Source of the DNA: an uncultured Lentisphaeria bacterium
GTDB taxonomy: Bacteria; Verrucomicrobiota; Lentisphaeria; Victivallales; UBA1829
Direction of reading: 5' to 3'
NCBI GenBank assembly: GCA_905197955.1
Contig: CAJKAR010000008.1
Coordinates: 1 to 64,000, forward strand
DNA length: 64,000 nt
The notes under the pieces were generated by a model, which ran no database searches, was not told the origin of the DNA, and was given only the letters and a program-made list of their open reading frames with translations. A program made the position numbers and the translations under genes. Below are positions 27,232 through 36,451 of this stretch, one piece after another; within the stretch, counting starts at the first letter, position 1; every line of letters begins with the position of its first letter.

Positions 27232-27260
27232 AATATACTTTCTCAAGTCGGAAACTTCAA
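27232..27260 (-). promoter_or_regulatory. Promoter of DEAD-box helicase operon
   Basis: Minus strand TTGAAG (27260-27255), 17 bp, TATATT (27237-27232). It gives a leader of about 85 nt that can form a TGACTTT/AAAGTCA stem (27194-27224), as is common for cold-induced helicases. Confidence 0.6.
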
Positions 27261-27352
27261 GCAGAAAACGAAACAACTTGAAAGGAATCGGTGAACGGTG
27301 GAAGGGCTGCTCTCTCTCCGAACGTTTTTGGAAGCGCCCATCCTCCGCCCAA

Positions 27353-27442
27353 CTGATTAATCATCTGATTAATAATCTGATTAATCATCCACAATAAATA
27401 ATTCCATTTTTTATTGATTTAGACTATTGACAACTGATTAAT
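27353..27442 (+). promoter_or_regulatory. Four-copy operator array (CTGATTAAT)
   Basis: CTGATTAAT occurs at 27353-27361, 27365-27373, 27377-27385 (exact 12-bp period) and 27434-27442. The last copy lies between the -35 and -10 of the promoter that drives the adjacent GntR gene, so binding there would repress. The rest of 27139-27352 is the leader and promoter of the helicase operon; nothing else is seen. Confidence 0.75.
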
Positions 27443-27455
27443 AATATGCTATAAT
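27427..27455 (+). promoter_or_regulatory. Consensus sigma-70 promoter of GntR gene
   Basis: TTGACA (27427-27432), 17-bp spacer, TATAAT (27450-27455): a perfect consensus, with an operator copy in the spacer. Start site near 27462. Confidence 0.85.
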
Positions 27456-27481
27456 ATAGCCAAATGCAAGAGAAACAGAAT

Positions 27482-28852
27482 ATGTCGAACATCACAAAAA
27501 TCATGACCTTCACCTCCACGGTGGAACAGCTGATCCGGAACAAGGCGCCCGGATTCACCGATCGCCTGCCTGGACAGAGAGAACTTGCAACACGTTTCAA
27601 TCTTTCGCAAAGTCTGGTGCACATCGGAATGACCGAGCTGAAGAAACGGGGCATCATTGAGATTGAACCATACAAGGGGGCATCGGTGGCGGTTTCGCAA
27701 GCAAAGGAAAAATCCACGCAGGTCTCGGATCTGGCGATTGCGGTCTGTGAGGACAATCCGCGACAGCGCTCCTTCTGGCTCCGCGCGGTTCAGCTTTTCG
27801 AACAAACCTCGCCGGATGTCCGGGTCACGACACGTTTTGTCCCTTCAAAACAGCCGCTGGAACAAGCGGCGTTCGGGACGCACAATACGGTGATTGTCCG
27901 TCCGGAGGACTTCCGGCACATTCCCCTTCCCTGCGTACCGCTCTCTGAAGTATTTTCTAAAGAAAGACTTGCAGATCTTCAATCCCGCCTTCTTCCCGGA
28001 CTGCACAATGCAGACTGGAGCATCACACTTCCCTTCCAGCTCCAGGTCATGGCGCAGGTTTACAATATCAGCGGAGGAGTGGAAACTCCGCCGAATGATT
28101 TTCCCGCCTATCTGGAATGGGTCACCCGGAATTACGGACCGCATTCCATTCCAGTACAGAATCTGGATCTGCTCCGGGACTGCTGCGGAATCGATCGGGC
28201 CTCGATGCTTCTTCCGGAAAACGGAAGCATCTCCCCTGAGTTTTTCAGCTTTCTGAGCGCACTGGAAACCATCGGTAAAAATCAGCTCATGGAACTTGCC
28301 TGCGAAAAAGACTGCGATCAGATCCGCTTTCTGCTGGATGGACGCATCCGGACTGCGGAGGTTTTCTCCCATCGCTGGACGGAACACGGCATATTCCAGA
28401 ATAAGGAATACAACTTTGCACGTCCAAGGAGTTCCGCCAGACGCAGAAAAGTTCCGCATTTTCTCTCGGTTGCGCTTCTGGCAGGGTACGAAAAGACATC
28501 CGATGCTGAGCGCCGCTGGTTTGAATTTCTTGCTAGTCCCGAACTTCAGATTCTCCAGATGGAAGAGGGACTCGGACTCTCACCTTACACGGATTTTCTG
28601 AAACATTCCTGCGGGGAACGCCTTCAGGATATCGCCGAATGGGCTCTGCAAACGGAATTCGATGACACTCGGGAACCCCTGCTCGAAACGATCTGGAGCG
28701 AACTTCTCCGGAATCTGCGCGACAGTGTCGTTCTCCCACTGATCTTCGGACAGATCAGTGCAGATCAGGCACTCGGAATCCTTGCGAAAAAACATCTGCC
28801 CGATTCGAACGCCATCCGCCAGCGCATCGCGGAACAGCTTCAGATCAACTGA
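27482..28852 (+). CDS. GntR-type regulator with solute-binding-protein-like sensor domain
   Basis: 456 residues. Residues 1-75 are a GntR winged helix (LPGQRELATRFNLSQSLVHIGMTELKKRGIIEIEP). The remainder resembles an extracellular sugar-binding protein of ABC importers recast as an intracellular sensor: it has no signal peptide and shows FPAYLEWVTRNYG and FFSFLSALETIG type helices. It likely senses a sugar and controls itself and the glycosidase gene at 28911. ATG at 27464 would make a leaderless mRNA; ATG at 27482 has AAGAGA 8 nt upstream and gives a 20-nt leader, so it is preferred. Binding sites: CTGATTAAT copies. Confidence 0.8.
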   Translation: MSNITKIMTFTSTVEQLIRNKAPGFTDRLPGQRELATRFNLSQSLVHIGMTELKKRGIIEIEPYKGASVAVSQAKEKSTQVSDLAIAVCEDNPRQRSFWLRAVQLFEQTSPDVRVTTRFVPSKQPLEQAAFGTHNTVIVRPEDFRHIPLPCVPLSEVFSKERLADLQSRLLPGLHNADWSITLPFQLQVMAQVYNISGGVETPPNDFPAYLEWVTRNYGPHSIPVQNLDLLRDCCGIDRASMLLPENGSISPEFFSFLSALETIGKNQLMELACEKDCDQIRFLLDGRIRTAEVFSHRWTEHGIFQNKEYNFARPRSSARRRKVPHFLSVALLAGYEKTSDAERRWFEFLASPELQILQMEEGLGLSPYTDFLKHSCGERLQDIAEWALQTEFDDTREPLLETIWSELLRNLRDSVVLPLIFGQISADQALGILAKKHLPDSNAIRQRIAEQLQIN

Positions 28853-28910
28853 ATAAAAAAATAAAACACATTGAACAAATTATAAATCGTAATTCTGGAA
28901 AGGCTGATTT

Positions 28911-31900
28911 ATGAAAAGACTTCTGCCGGTATTTCTGCTCTGTCTGCTGGCGTCTCTGCCGGGAGAAGCGGAAACCATCGAACTCAATGCGTTCACCACG
29001 CCCCGGGCATATGTCCACAACGGCGACAAAGTGAATCAGAGACTGCGCCATTCTGCGAACGGTCCCGAAGGACGTCCCGCAACCCGTCTGAGCTGGGATT
29101 CCTCGAAAAAGAACTATGCGGAACTCAATCTGCGGAACGCTCCGGCGTTTCCCGAACTTTCCGCTCTGGAAGTGGAACTGGAGTATCATTCCGATGGCAA
29201 CGGGGAGGTAAATACCATCGGCTTCCGGATGTTCGATGCGAAAAACGAGTGTTTTCAATGGATCGTCCCTGCACATGACAACACCCCCGGCTGGAAAACC
29301 ATCCGTGCGACCCTTGCTCCAGACAGATTCTCCGACAGCTGGGGAAAACAGAAAACAGGGAAAATCGAAGCGCCGGTCCGACTGATCGGTTTTGCCGTCG
29401 GCTACGCGCCGGGCTCCTCCGGTCCGGTCTGGTTTGGGAAAATGACCTGCCGCATTCCGGAAAAGCGTCCAACCCTTTCCGCCCTGACCCATCGCTGGAA
29501 CTTCGACAGCTATGCCGAACGATGGAACTCCTGGGGCGTCACGCGCATGAAGGAGAAAAAAATCAGCGCATCGGGACGGGGGAACATCTATCTCAATGAA
29601 AGAATGTTCTCTCTGCGGACCATTTCCGAACCGGATGCGGTTCAGTTGAACTGCACGCTGAAATCAGGCGAAGCGGAAGCATATCTCACACTCTTCGACG
29701 GCAACGGAAAATCGATCACTCTTCCTCCGCAGCGACTTTCCAGAAAAAGCACCCCCATCCGCTGGGACATTCGTTCGCTTCCCCCTCCCCTGAAACTTTC
29801 GCTCCTGCGCTTCCGCACGCTCTCCGAGAAGACGGATCTCCGTCTCCAGTCGCTGGAGATCCGGGAGCGGAAAGCTCCCGAAAGAGCGGTAAACGTGACC
29901 GTGGACACAGGGCATCCTCTGCACCTGATCCTTCCGGGAAAGGAGAGGAAAGCCGAGCTCCGGCTGGAAAATCGGACCGAAAACTCTCTTCATCTGGAAT
30001 CCGAGTTCGAAATTGCCGATTTCTTCGGCAAAGTCGGTTTCTTCTCCCGGAAACTGGAATTTGCTCCGAGAGAGGTAAAAACCATATCTCTTCCGGTCGG
30101 CACCTATCCACGCGACGGCATCTTCACACTTCGTTACACCTTCCGGGAAAGCGGATCCGCCGAATCGTTCCGGGGAGAACGCACGTTCGCCCGCATGATT
30201 CCCGCCGGACCGACCCCGAAAATCGACACGGCCGACAAACGGAATTTTCTCTTCGGCATCTGTACCCATTCGGAACGCTGGAGCCGGCGCGACCGGGAAC
30301 TGGAGGCGCTCTCCGCCGCTCTGAGCGGAGCAAAAATCATCCGAAACTCCGTAGGCTGGGGAGAGATCCAGCCGAAAAAAGAGGTCTGGAAGTTTGAAAT
30401 GTTCGACGAACTTGTCTCTCTCTACGGCAAGTACGGCATCGAACTTCAGGGCGGTTTCGGACTCTGCGCCGGATGGGGCAAGGCTCCTGATGCGAAACTC
30501 CGCAACGGCAAACCCGATCCCATGAACAACGGCCGATCCATGCCGGAGCTCAATGCGTGGAACGAATATGTCCGCAGAACCGTCGCGCGATACAAAAAGG
30601 ACATCCGTTACTGGGAGGTCTGGAACGAACCTGATCTGACTCATTTTGCCAACTTCGGCGTGGAAGATTATCTCCGTCTTCAGGAGGCGTCGTATCGTGC
30701 GGCGCGGGAGGCTTCGCCCTCGGCGATCATCATGAACGGCGGATTTGCCGGACTCGGAAACGCCTCTCAGATCCAGTACCAGAAGACCTTTCTGGAACGC
30801 GGAAAGGGGACATTCGATCTTCATGCATTCCATCAGCACGGGGATTTCCGCTATTTCAAAAAAATCATCGACGAAGTGTTCCTTCCCATGCGCAGGCAGA
30901 CCGGCACAGATCACATTCCGTGGTATGCCAACGAAACCGCCATGCACTCCCTCGGCGGACAGGATCATGCACAGGCGGAAACCCTCTTCAAAAAACTGAT
31001 CCACTCCTGGGCGCGGGGCGCAGCGGGCTATACCTGGTATGATCTCCGCAACGACGGCTTCAGCGTCACCGATGCCGAACACAATTACGGCATGATGACC
31101 AATGATTTCTATCCGAAAGCGGTCTATCCCGCCTACGCCGCCCTCGTCCGTCTCTACCGGGAGATGGAATTTCTGCGGGAACTCAAGCCCGCCCCCGGGG
31201 AATATCTCTATCTTTTCCGGGCGAAGAACGGACGGGAACTGGCGGCTGCCACATGGCGGGAACCGGTCGAAGCCTCCTTCTCCGGAATGCTGTTCGCCGG
31301 CGTCACAGACGGGACCTCTCTGGAAATTGCCGATCTCATGGGCAACCGCCGTCCCCTCCCCCTGCGGAACGGACGATTCCTCCATCAGAGCGGCCGAGTT
31401 CCGGAAACGATTCTGCTGCACAACGCCACCACGCTCTCCTTTGTCCCGATTCTCCGCACGGAAGCGGAAGGTCTCGCCGCGGAGGGCCGAAGCATCCGAG
31501 TCCGTGCCGAACTGAACAATCCCTTCGACACCGATCTCACAATGAGACTGACCCTGAATGCACCGGAACCATTCCGGATTTCCGGAAAAAACGAACATCT
31601 TCTGAAAGCGGGTCCCGGGAAAACCGTCACGGCGGAATTCCCGCTTCAGACGGGAAAAACGGAAGAAAACGGATTCCGTCCTTACCGACTTGCTTTCCGG
31701 GCGGAAACGAACGACGGTTCCAGTGCAGAACTCGGTCTGCCAGTCTATCCGGCAAAACGTCTCTCCGCCAAAGGCATCGGGAAAAATCCGGATTTTCTCC
31801 TGAACCATCGCACTCAGGTAGTCTCGCTATATGACAAGGTTCCGGGACGCTCCATCTGGCAGGGCCCCAAGGATCTCTCCGCGGAGATCCGCTGCGGACT

Positions 31901-32435
31901 CGACCGAAACGCATTTCTGGTGAAAGCGGTTGTAAAAGACGATATTCACCTCCCCCTTGGCAACGGCAAACAGCTCTGGCAAGGCGACTCGATTCAGCTC
32001 TTTGTGGAACTTCCGGGACGGGGCACCTGGGTGGCGGGCGGCTCTCTGAATCGAGCCGGAAAAGCGGAAAAATGGATCTGGAACACCCCGTCCGGCTGCT
32101 CCGCGAAACGCGCCGTTTCCGCGATGAAATTCCACGCGGAACGGAAAAACGGCCTGACATACTACACGTTCGAACTCCCATGCAGGGAATTCGAATTCAC
32201 CGATCAACTGCTGAAAGGAGGATTCCGGTTCAATCTGCTGATCAACGACGCCGATACAGAACGCGACGGTCGTGAAGGCTGGATCCGCATCGCGCCGGGA
32301 GCCGGAGATGAAGTTGCACCCATACACTATCCGATCATCTTCTTTTCCCGCAGATCCCTCCTCCCGCCCCCGTGGCTCTCGCCACCGCAGGGAAGCGGAT
32401 CTTTCGGAATCAATGCAAGAAAATCAGAACACTAA
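28911..32435 (+). CDS. Secreted clan GH-A glycoside hydrolase with C-terminal CBM9-like domain
   Basis: 1174 residues. Signal peptide 1-20. Two N-terminal beta-rich modules (~25-180, ~195-310) look like carbohydrate-binding or jelly-roll domains, then an Ig-like linker. The catalytic TIM barrel (~435-770) has acid/base Glu573 in YWEVWNEPD and a nucleophile Glu675 in WYANETAMHS, as in GH39 and related clan GH-A families. A beta-rich tail follows, then a CBM9/DOMON-like domain (~1020-1165, WQGDSIQLFVE). Exported; likely cuts a plant or host glycan. Substrate unknown. It is 58 nt downstream of the GntR regulator and is probably its target. Confidence 0.85.
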   Translation: MKRLLPVFLLCLLASLPGEAETIELNAFTTPRAYVHNGDKVNQRLRHSANGPEGRPATRLSWDSSKKNYAELNLRNAPAFPELSALEVELEYHSDGNGEVNTIGFRMFDAKNECFQWIVPAHDNTPGWKTIRATLAPDRFSDSWGKQKTGKIEAPVRLIGFAVGYAPGSSGPVWFGKMTCRIPEKRPTLSALTHRWNFDSYAERWNSWGVTRMKEKKISASGRGNIYLNERMFSLRTISEPDAVQLNCTLKSGEAEAYLTLFDGNGKSITLPPQRLSRKSTPIRWDIRSLPPPLKLSLLRFRTLSEKTDLRLQSLEIRERKAPERAVNVTVDTGHPLHLILPGKERKAELRLENRTENSLHLESEFEIADFFGKVGFFSRKLEFAPREVKTISLPVGTYPRDGIFTLRYTFRESGSAESFRGERTFARMIPAGPTPKIDTADKRNFLFGICTHSERWSRRDRELEALSAALSGAKIIRNSVGWGEIQPKKEVWKFEMFDELVSLYGKYGIELQGGFGLCAGWGKAPDAKLRNGKPDPMNNGRSMPELNAWNEYVRRTVARYKKDIRYWEVWNEPDLTHFANFGVEDYLRLQEASYRAAREASPSAIIMNGGFAGLGNASQIQYQKTFLERGKGTFDLHAFHQHGDFRYFKKIIDEVFLPMRRQTGTDHIPWYANETAMHSLGGQDHAQAETLFKKLIHSWARGAAGYTWYDLRNDGFSVTDAEHNYGMMTNDFYPKAVYPAYAALVRLYREMEFLRELKPAPGEYLYLFRAKNGRELAAATWREPVEASFSGMLFAGVTDGTSLEIADLMGNRRPLPLRNGRFLHQSGRVPETILLHNATTLSFVPILRTEAEGLAAEGRSIRVRAELNNPFDTDLTMRLTLNAPEPFRISGKNEHLLKAGPGKTVTAEFPLQTGKTEENGFRPYRLAFRAETNDGSSAELGLPVYPAKRLSAKGIGKNPDFLLNHRTQVVSLYDKVPGRSIWQGPKDLSAEIRCGLDRNAFLVKAVVKDDIHLPLGNGKQLWQGDSIQLFVELPGRGTWVAGGSLNRAGKAEKWIWNTPSGCSAKRAVSAMKFHAERKNGLTYYTFELPCREFEFTDQLLKGGFRFNLLINDADTERDGREGWIRIAPGAGDEVAPIHYPIIFFSRRSLLPPPWLSPPQGSGSFGINARKSEH

Positions 32436-32485
32436 CACGGAGTTTCCCGGAACAGATTCTCCGCATAAAAAAAGGATCAAAAAAC

Positions 32486-33214
32486 ATGAAAAAGAAACAG
32501 GTTTTCACACTGATAGAGCTCCTCGTTGTAATTGCCGTGATCGCGATTCTCGCCGGACTTCTGATGCCGGCGCTGAACAAAGCGCGGACCAAAGCCAGAT
32601 CGCTGGCATGTCTCAGCAATCTCAAACAGATCGGCATTGCGATTGTGCAGTACGAAAACGGGGAATACTTTCCGCCGCGCAAGCAGCCGTCCGTCACCAG
32701 CGGATGCGCAACGTGGGAGGAGTTTGTCGTGCAGGGAATGGGCGGAGACGGAGGCCATGAAAACCGCTTCAAACTTTCCGTGAAATACCTCTCCTGTCCG
32801 CTGGATCCACTTCCGGCAGCCGGCGGTAAAAAGACCAAGATGAGTTATGTCTTCAATTCCGGCGATGCCAATACCGATGGAAATATCCTGACCATGAGCG
32901 ACACCCCGGTCTATCCGGAACAGGCATTCCGTCTTGACCGGATCCGCGGAACCTACGGACGGAACAAGGACAGAGGCGGCGATACCGTCCTCATCACAGA
33001 CCGCATCTCCAGCGGCGGCGGCACGGAAAACCAGTACAGCCAGGGTCCCACGGCAATCTGGTGGGATTTCAAAAAGGAGAACGGCCACCCGTCTATGCTC
33101 GGCGAACGCAACGCGCTGATGGCCGGAATGCATGCCCGCAATATTCCGTCGGCTCCGTTTCTCAGCGGCAGCGAACAGCAGATCCGGGAATATTTTTCCT
33201 GGAAACTGCGGTAA
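32486..33214 (+). CDS. Prepilin-type N-terminal domain protein (DUF1559/H-X9-DG-like)
   Basis: 242 residues. The start MKKKQVFTLIELLVV followed by hydrophobic AVIAILAGLL and PALNKAR is the prepilin leader and helix, cut by a prepilin peptidase before Phe7. The rest is a soluble beta-rich globular head with ACLSNLKQIG and AAGGKKTKMSYVFN. PVC bacteria encode many such pseudopilin-like proteins, often beside sulfatases or glycosidases. The start at 32486 has AAAGGATC upstream, 50 nt after the glycosidase stop. Localisation to inner membrane or secretion pseudopilus is expected; the specific function is unknown. Confidence 0.85.
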   Translation: MKKKQVFTLIELLVVIAVIAILAGLLMPALNKARTKARSLACLSNLKQIGIAIVQYENGEYFPPRKQPSVTSGCATWEEFVVQGMGGDGGHENRFKLSVKYLSCPLDPLPAAGGKKTKMSYVFNSGDANTDGNILTMSDTPVYPEQAFRLDRIRGTYGRNKDRGGDTVLITDRISSGGGTENQYSQGPTAIWWDFKKENGHPSMLGERNALMAGMHARNIPSAPFLSGSEQQIREYFSWKLR

Positions 33215-33233
33215 ACGTCATTCCATCGGCGTC

Positions 33234-33911
33234 TTACCGCTCCAGCAGATCCAGAATGTACTGAAACGCCGCGGCGGTTCGGAACGCGGGATCCTCCACG
33301 GGAACCCGGAAGCCGAACCGGCGCATCAGATCGGCTCCGATCAGCAGATTGCCGTCGGTATTGACGTGCATCGGATCCCGCATCAGAGTGCGGTACAGGG
33401 AAAGATTGGAATCCCGCAAAGGAGCCCAGCGTGCATCGTTGTCGTTCAGAACGGATGAGGTCATCGCCGCCACCTCACGGACAATCCGCATCATGGTGGG
33501 AACCCGGTCCGGGGGATTCATTTTTTCCAGATCGCAGGCATAGTACGTCTGGAAAAGAACCTCGGAACCGATTCCGGTCAGCAAATCATGCAGGTGAAGC
33601 AGATTTTTCCGGAAAGTTTCCGGAACGAAATCGTTTCCGCCGATTGTCACGATGGTCAGATCGGGACGAAAACGGGCGACATCGCGTTCAAAACGGTCGA
33701 TCAGATTCTGAGCCGTGTTTCCGCTGACTCCCGCATTCAGGAACGCTCCGCAATCTCCCCCGTAAGCGGACTTGAATCCGAGTTCCACACAGTCGAACCA
33801 GTGCATTCCGGGCTGATAGCGCTGGGTGTTGGATGCTCCGAATGCGCAGACGGTCACATGTTCCCCGTCCTTCACCTTGCGCATCACCTTCAGTTCCTCA
33901 AACGATTTCAT
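33234..33911 (-). CDS. SGNH/GDSL-family esterase
   Basis: 225 residues. Block I VCAFGASNTQ (nucleophile Ser27), block II NAGVSGNTAQN, block III IGGNDF and block V DPMHVNTDG with the catalytic Asp-His. No signal peptide. It would remove acyl (for example acetyl) groups from a carbohydrate inside the cell. Last gene of the minus-strand operon with TauE/SafE and three esterases. Confidence 0.88.
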   Translation of the reverse strand: MKSFEELKVMRKVKDGEHVTVCAFGASNTQRYQPGMHWFDCVELGFKSAYGGDCGAFLNAGVSGNTAQNLIDRFERDVARFRPDLTIVTIGGNDFVPETFRKNLLHLHDLLTGIGSEVLFQTYYACDLEKMNPPDRVPTMMRIVREVAAMTSSVLNDNDARWAPLRDSNLSLYRTLMRDPMHVNTDGNLLIGADLMRRFGFRVPVEDPAFRTAAAFQYILDLLER

Positions 33912-33926
33912 ACCTCTCTCTCCTTG

Positions 33927-34841
33927 TCATCGGCAGGGATGTTTCCCCGCATACCATGTAAAAAATACCAGATACGCCGTCAGAACCACGGCAATCACCA
34001 GCATCAGAAAACGACTCAGCGCAGGAAAGCCGTACATATTCAGGAGCGTATTGACAGGAATCGTCACCGCGATTGCGGCAAAGCTCTTGTGAATATGCTG
34101 AGCGTATCCGGCATCGTACACGATCCGATGCATTTTCGCGCCGAGCGGAAATCCGAAAATTCCACCGAGCGCCACCAGCATCGCGATACCGAACACTTTC
34201 CAGTCGAATCCGGATTGATGAAGCAGATACGTGATCCCGCCAGTCAGGGTTGTTACCAGCACCAGCATCCGGACAATCCGGCTCGTATAGTATTCGGGCA
34301 CCCGGAACCCGGAGGTCAGAAGAGGACGGATGAAGATTCCGCCGCCGAGCCCCAGCATCGAAGAGACAATTCCCGTTGCAATTCCGGTACCAAAGGCGAT
34401 TCCTGTTTTTTTCGGAGTGATTTCCGGCATCCGGTCATCGTAGCAGGCGGTGCGGCTGAGCATGGTCTGGACAACGATGAAGGAGATGAAGAAAATCAGA
34501 AGCCATTGCAGCGGACGGGCACTCCCGAAATAACCGATCATTCGTTCGTTGATCGCTTTTCCGAGCAGAGAGGTCGCCATGGCACCGACACCGATCGGAA
34601 TCGCAAGGGAACGGCCCACTTCTCCGCGTTTCCAGCCGATTTCGGGAGCCTGTTTCACGACCGTCAGAATCGTGGAAGGCACCATCTGCAGGAGTCCGAT
34701 TCCGACCGCCTCCAGCGGTTCCATTCCCATAATCAGCATCGTGGGTACCACGATCCAGCCGCATCCGACGCCCCAGTAGCCGCCCGACATCATCCCGATG
34801 AAACCGATCACCGGCCCGACAATCCAGATCAGATCACCCAT
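33927..34841 (-). CDS. TauE/SafE-family membrane transporter
   Basis: 304 residues with about eight membrane segments. The SafE/TauE plan shows SGGYWGVGCGWIVVPTML and the second-repeat SMLGLGGGIFIRPLL. The family exports or takes up small anions such as sulfite, sulfoacetate or organic acids. It overlaps the upstream esterase by 8 nt and is followed by an SGNH esterase after 15 nt, so a role in moving the acid released by the esterases is plausible (inference). Confidence 0.85.
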   Translation of the reverse strand: MGDLIWIVGPVIGFIGMMSGGYWGVGCGWIVVPTMLIMGMEPLEAVGIGLLQMVPSTILTVVKQAPEIGWKRGEVGRSLAIPIGVGAMATSLLGKAINERMIGYFGSARPLQWLLIFFISFIVVQTMLSRTACYDDRMPEITPKKTGIAFGTGIATGIVSSMLGLGGGIFIRPLLTSGFRVPEYYTSRIVRMLVLVTTLTGGITYLLHQSGFDWKVFGIAMLVALGGIFGFPLGAKMHRIVYDAGYAQHIHKSFAAIAVTIPVNTLLNMYGFPALSRFLMLVIAVVLTAYLVFFTWYAGKHPCR

Positions 34842-35616
34842 TGCATCTCTCCTTCCGAATCTCTTCCATGAAATTCAGAAGCAGGGTGTCGCAGGAAGCG
34901 AACGCCCCTCCGTGATCGTGCCCCGGAAGAGCATAGTGCCGCGCGCAAGAGTGACCGAGCGAACGGAGAGTTGCCGCCAGAAAAGCGTTCTCCTCGGGCC
35001 GCGCCGGCATATCGAGTCCGGACTCGCCGGAAACGAAAATCACAGGCGGCACCTCGCGCGACGCATAAAACAGCGGAGCATATTCATCAATCACCGGTTC
35101 ATACGCGGATTGCCGGTACTTCAGATCCAGCTTCAGCTGAAAATGAGTTGTCATCTGTCCGGAAACCAGCAGAAGAGCCGCGATCTCCGCCCGGCTGCGC
35201 CCATACTTCTTCAGCAGATCCGGAGCCATTCCGACCATCGCCGCAAGATAGGCGCCGGCACTCATTCCGCCGAGGAAAACACATCGGGGATCCCCTCCAT
35301 ATTCCGGAAGATGCTCCAGCAGAAATGCCGTGCTCTTTGCTCCATCGTCAAGGGAATCGGTGCTTTTGAATTTCTCTCCCGAAGTACGGTAACGCACCTC
35401 CGCGGTTCCATATTCTCCGTTCCAGAATCCGGAGGGGCACTCGCGAAAATCGCCGGTCATGCCTCCGCCGTGAAACCAGATCACGAAGGGAAAATGCGTT
35501 TTTCCCTTCGGCAGAGTCAGATAAATCTCCTGCTGTTTCCAATCGCCGTACCGGACGATCCGCTGCGTATACAGTTCCGGACGTTCGTTCCGGAACTCTT
35601 TCCATTCGCCTTTCAT
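34834..35616 (-). CDS. Alpha/beta-hydrolase esterase (HGGG family), paralogue C
   Basis: 260 residues. FVIWFHGGGM is the HGGG oxyanion motif and GGMSAGAYLAAMVG the GxSAG nucleophile elbow; catalytic Asp in SGESGLDMP region and His in PGHDHGG. No signal peptide. One of three homologous genes in a row; it shares PVIDEYAPL and THFQLKLDLKY with the other two. Start at 35616, GGAT near AGATG is preferred over an upstream ATG at 35637. BD-FAE-type acetyl or feruloyl esterase activity is plausible. Confidence 0.85.
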   Translation of the reverse strand: MKGEWKEFRNERPELYTQRIVRYGDWKQQEIYLTLPKGKTHFPFVIWFHGGGMTGDFRECPSGFWNGEYGTAEVRYRTSGEKFKSTDSLDDGAKSTAFLLEHLPEYGGDPRCVFLGGMSAGAYLAAMVGMAPDLLKKYGRSRAEIAALLLVSGQMTTHFQLKLDLKYRQSAYEPVIDEYAPLFYASREVPPVIFVSGESGLDMPARPEENAFLAATLRSLGHSCARHYALPGHDHGGAFASCDTLLLNFMEEIRKERCNG

Positions 35617-35667
35617 CTTCCATCCTTTTCGAATCATTGCGTCCGGGAAGTCCGGAACGCCGTTTGT

Positions 35668-36450
35668 TTACAAATTCCGTTTGCGCAGCTGGCGGTCGAT
35701 GAACTCCAGCAGGAGCATATCGCTGCTCAGGTGAACGATGCCGTGCGCGTGTCCGCCGAGAATACAATGGCGCACATCGGAATGACCGACTTCGCGCAGA
35801 CATGCCGCAAGATAGGCGTTCTCTTCGACTCTTGTGGGCATATCGAGTCCGGGTTCTCCCGTAATCAGAAGAATCGGCGGCAGATCTTTTGAAACGTAAT
35901 TCAGCGGAGCATACTCATCGATCACCGGGGCCCAGGACTCCTTTTTGTATTTCAGGTCGATTTTGAGCTGAAAATGGGTTCCCATCTGTCCGGAGACCAG
36001 CATCAAACCAAGCAGCTTGCGGTTGTCATGCCCGTGCTTTGCGAGCAGCTGCGGATTCATGCCGACCATTGCGGCGAGCCACGCTCCGGCGCTGGTTCCG
36101 CCGAGAAAAACGAGATCCGGATCTCCCCCGTACTCCCGGATATGCTCCAGAACCCAGACGACGGAAAGGACGGCATCCTCCAGAGAATCCAATCCGGTAT
36201 CATGGCCGTCCGAGAGACGGTAGCGGACTCCGACTGCGGCATATTCTCCGTTCGGCACTTTCATGGGGATGTCCGCACCGTCGCCGACCAGTCCGCCGCC
36301 GTGGAACCATACCACGGTCGGGAAATTTGTTTTCCCTTTCGGAATACCGAGATACAGCTCCTGCTTCGGGAGTCCCTGCCCGTAGGCGACTTTTGAAAAA
36401 TCATATTTTCCGGGCTGAAGCTGAAAAAAGCTCTTCCAGTTTTCGAGCAT
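35668..36450 (-). CDS. Alpha/beta-hydrolase esterase (HGGG family), paralogue B
   Basis: 260 residues. TVVWFHGGGL oxyanion motif, GGTSAGAWLAAMVGM elbow, His in GGHAHG. No signal peptide. Close to the paralogue at 34834 (shared SGQMGTHFQLKIDLKYKK and PVIDEYAPL). One nt separates it from the preceding esterase stop at 36452, so they are cotranscribed. Confidence 0.85.
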   Translation of the reverse strand: MLENWKSFFQLQPGKYDFSKVAYGQGLPKQELYLGIPKGKTNFPTVVWFHGGGLVGDGADIPMKVPNGEYAAVGVRYRLSDGHDTGLDSLEDAVLSVVWVLEHIREYGGDPDLVFLGGTSAGAWLAAMVGMNPQLLAKHGHDNRKLLGLMLVSGQMGTHFQLKIDLKYKKESWAPVIDEYAPLNYVSKDLPPILLITGEPGLDMPTRVEENAYLAACLREVGHSDVRHCILGGHAHGIVHLSSDMLLLEFIDRQLRKRNL

Positions 36451-36451
36451 T

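Noticed and set aside
29664..31808. 714-codon minus-strand frame opposite the glycosidase
   Set aside because: An artefact of GC-rich codons; no conserved motif, and the plus strand has a signal peptide and catalytic Glu motifs.
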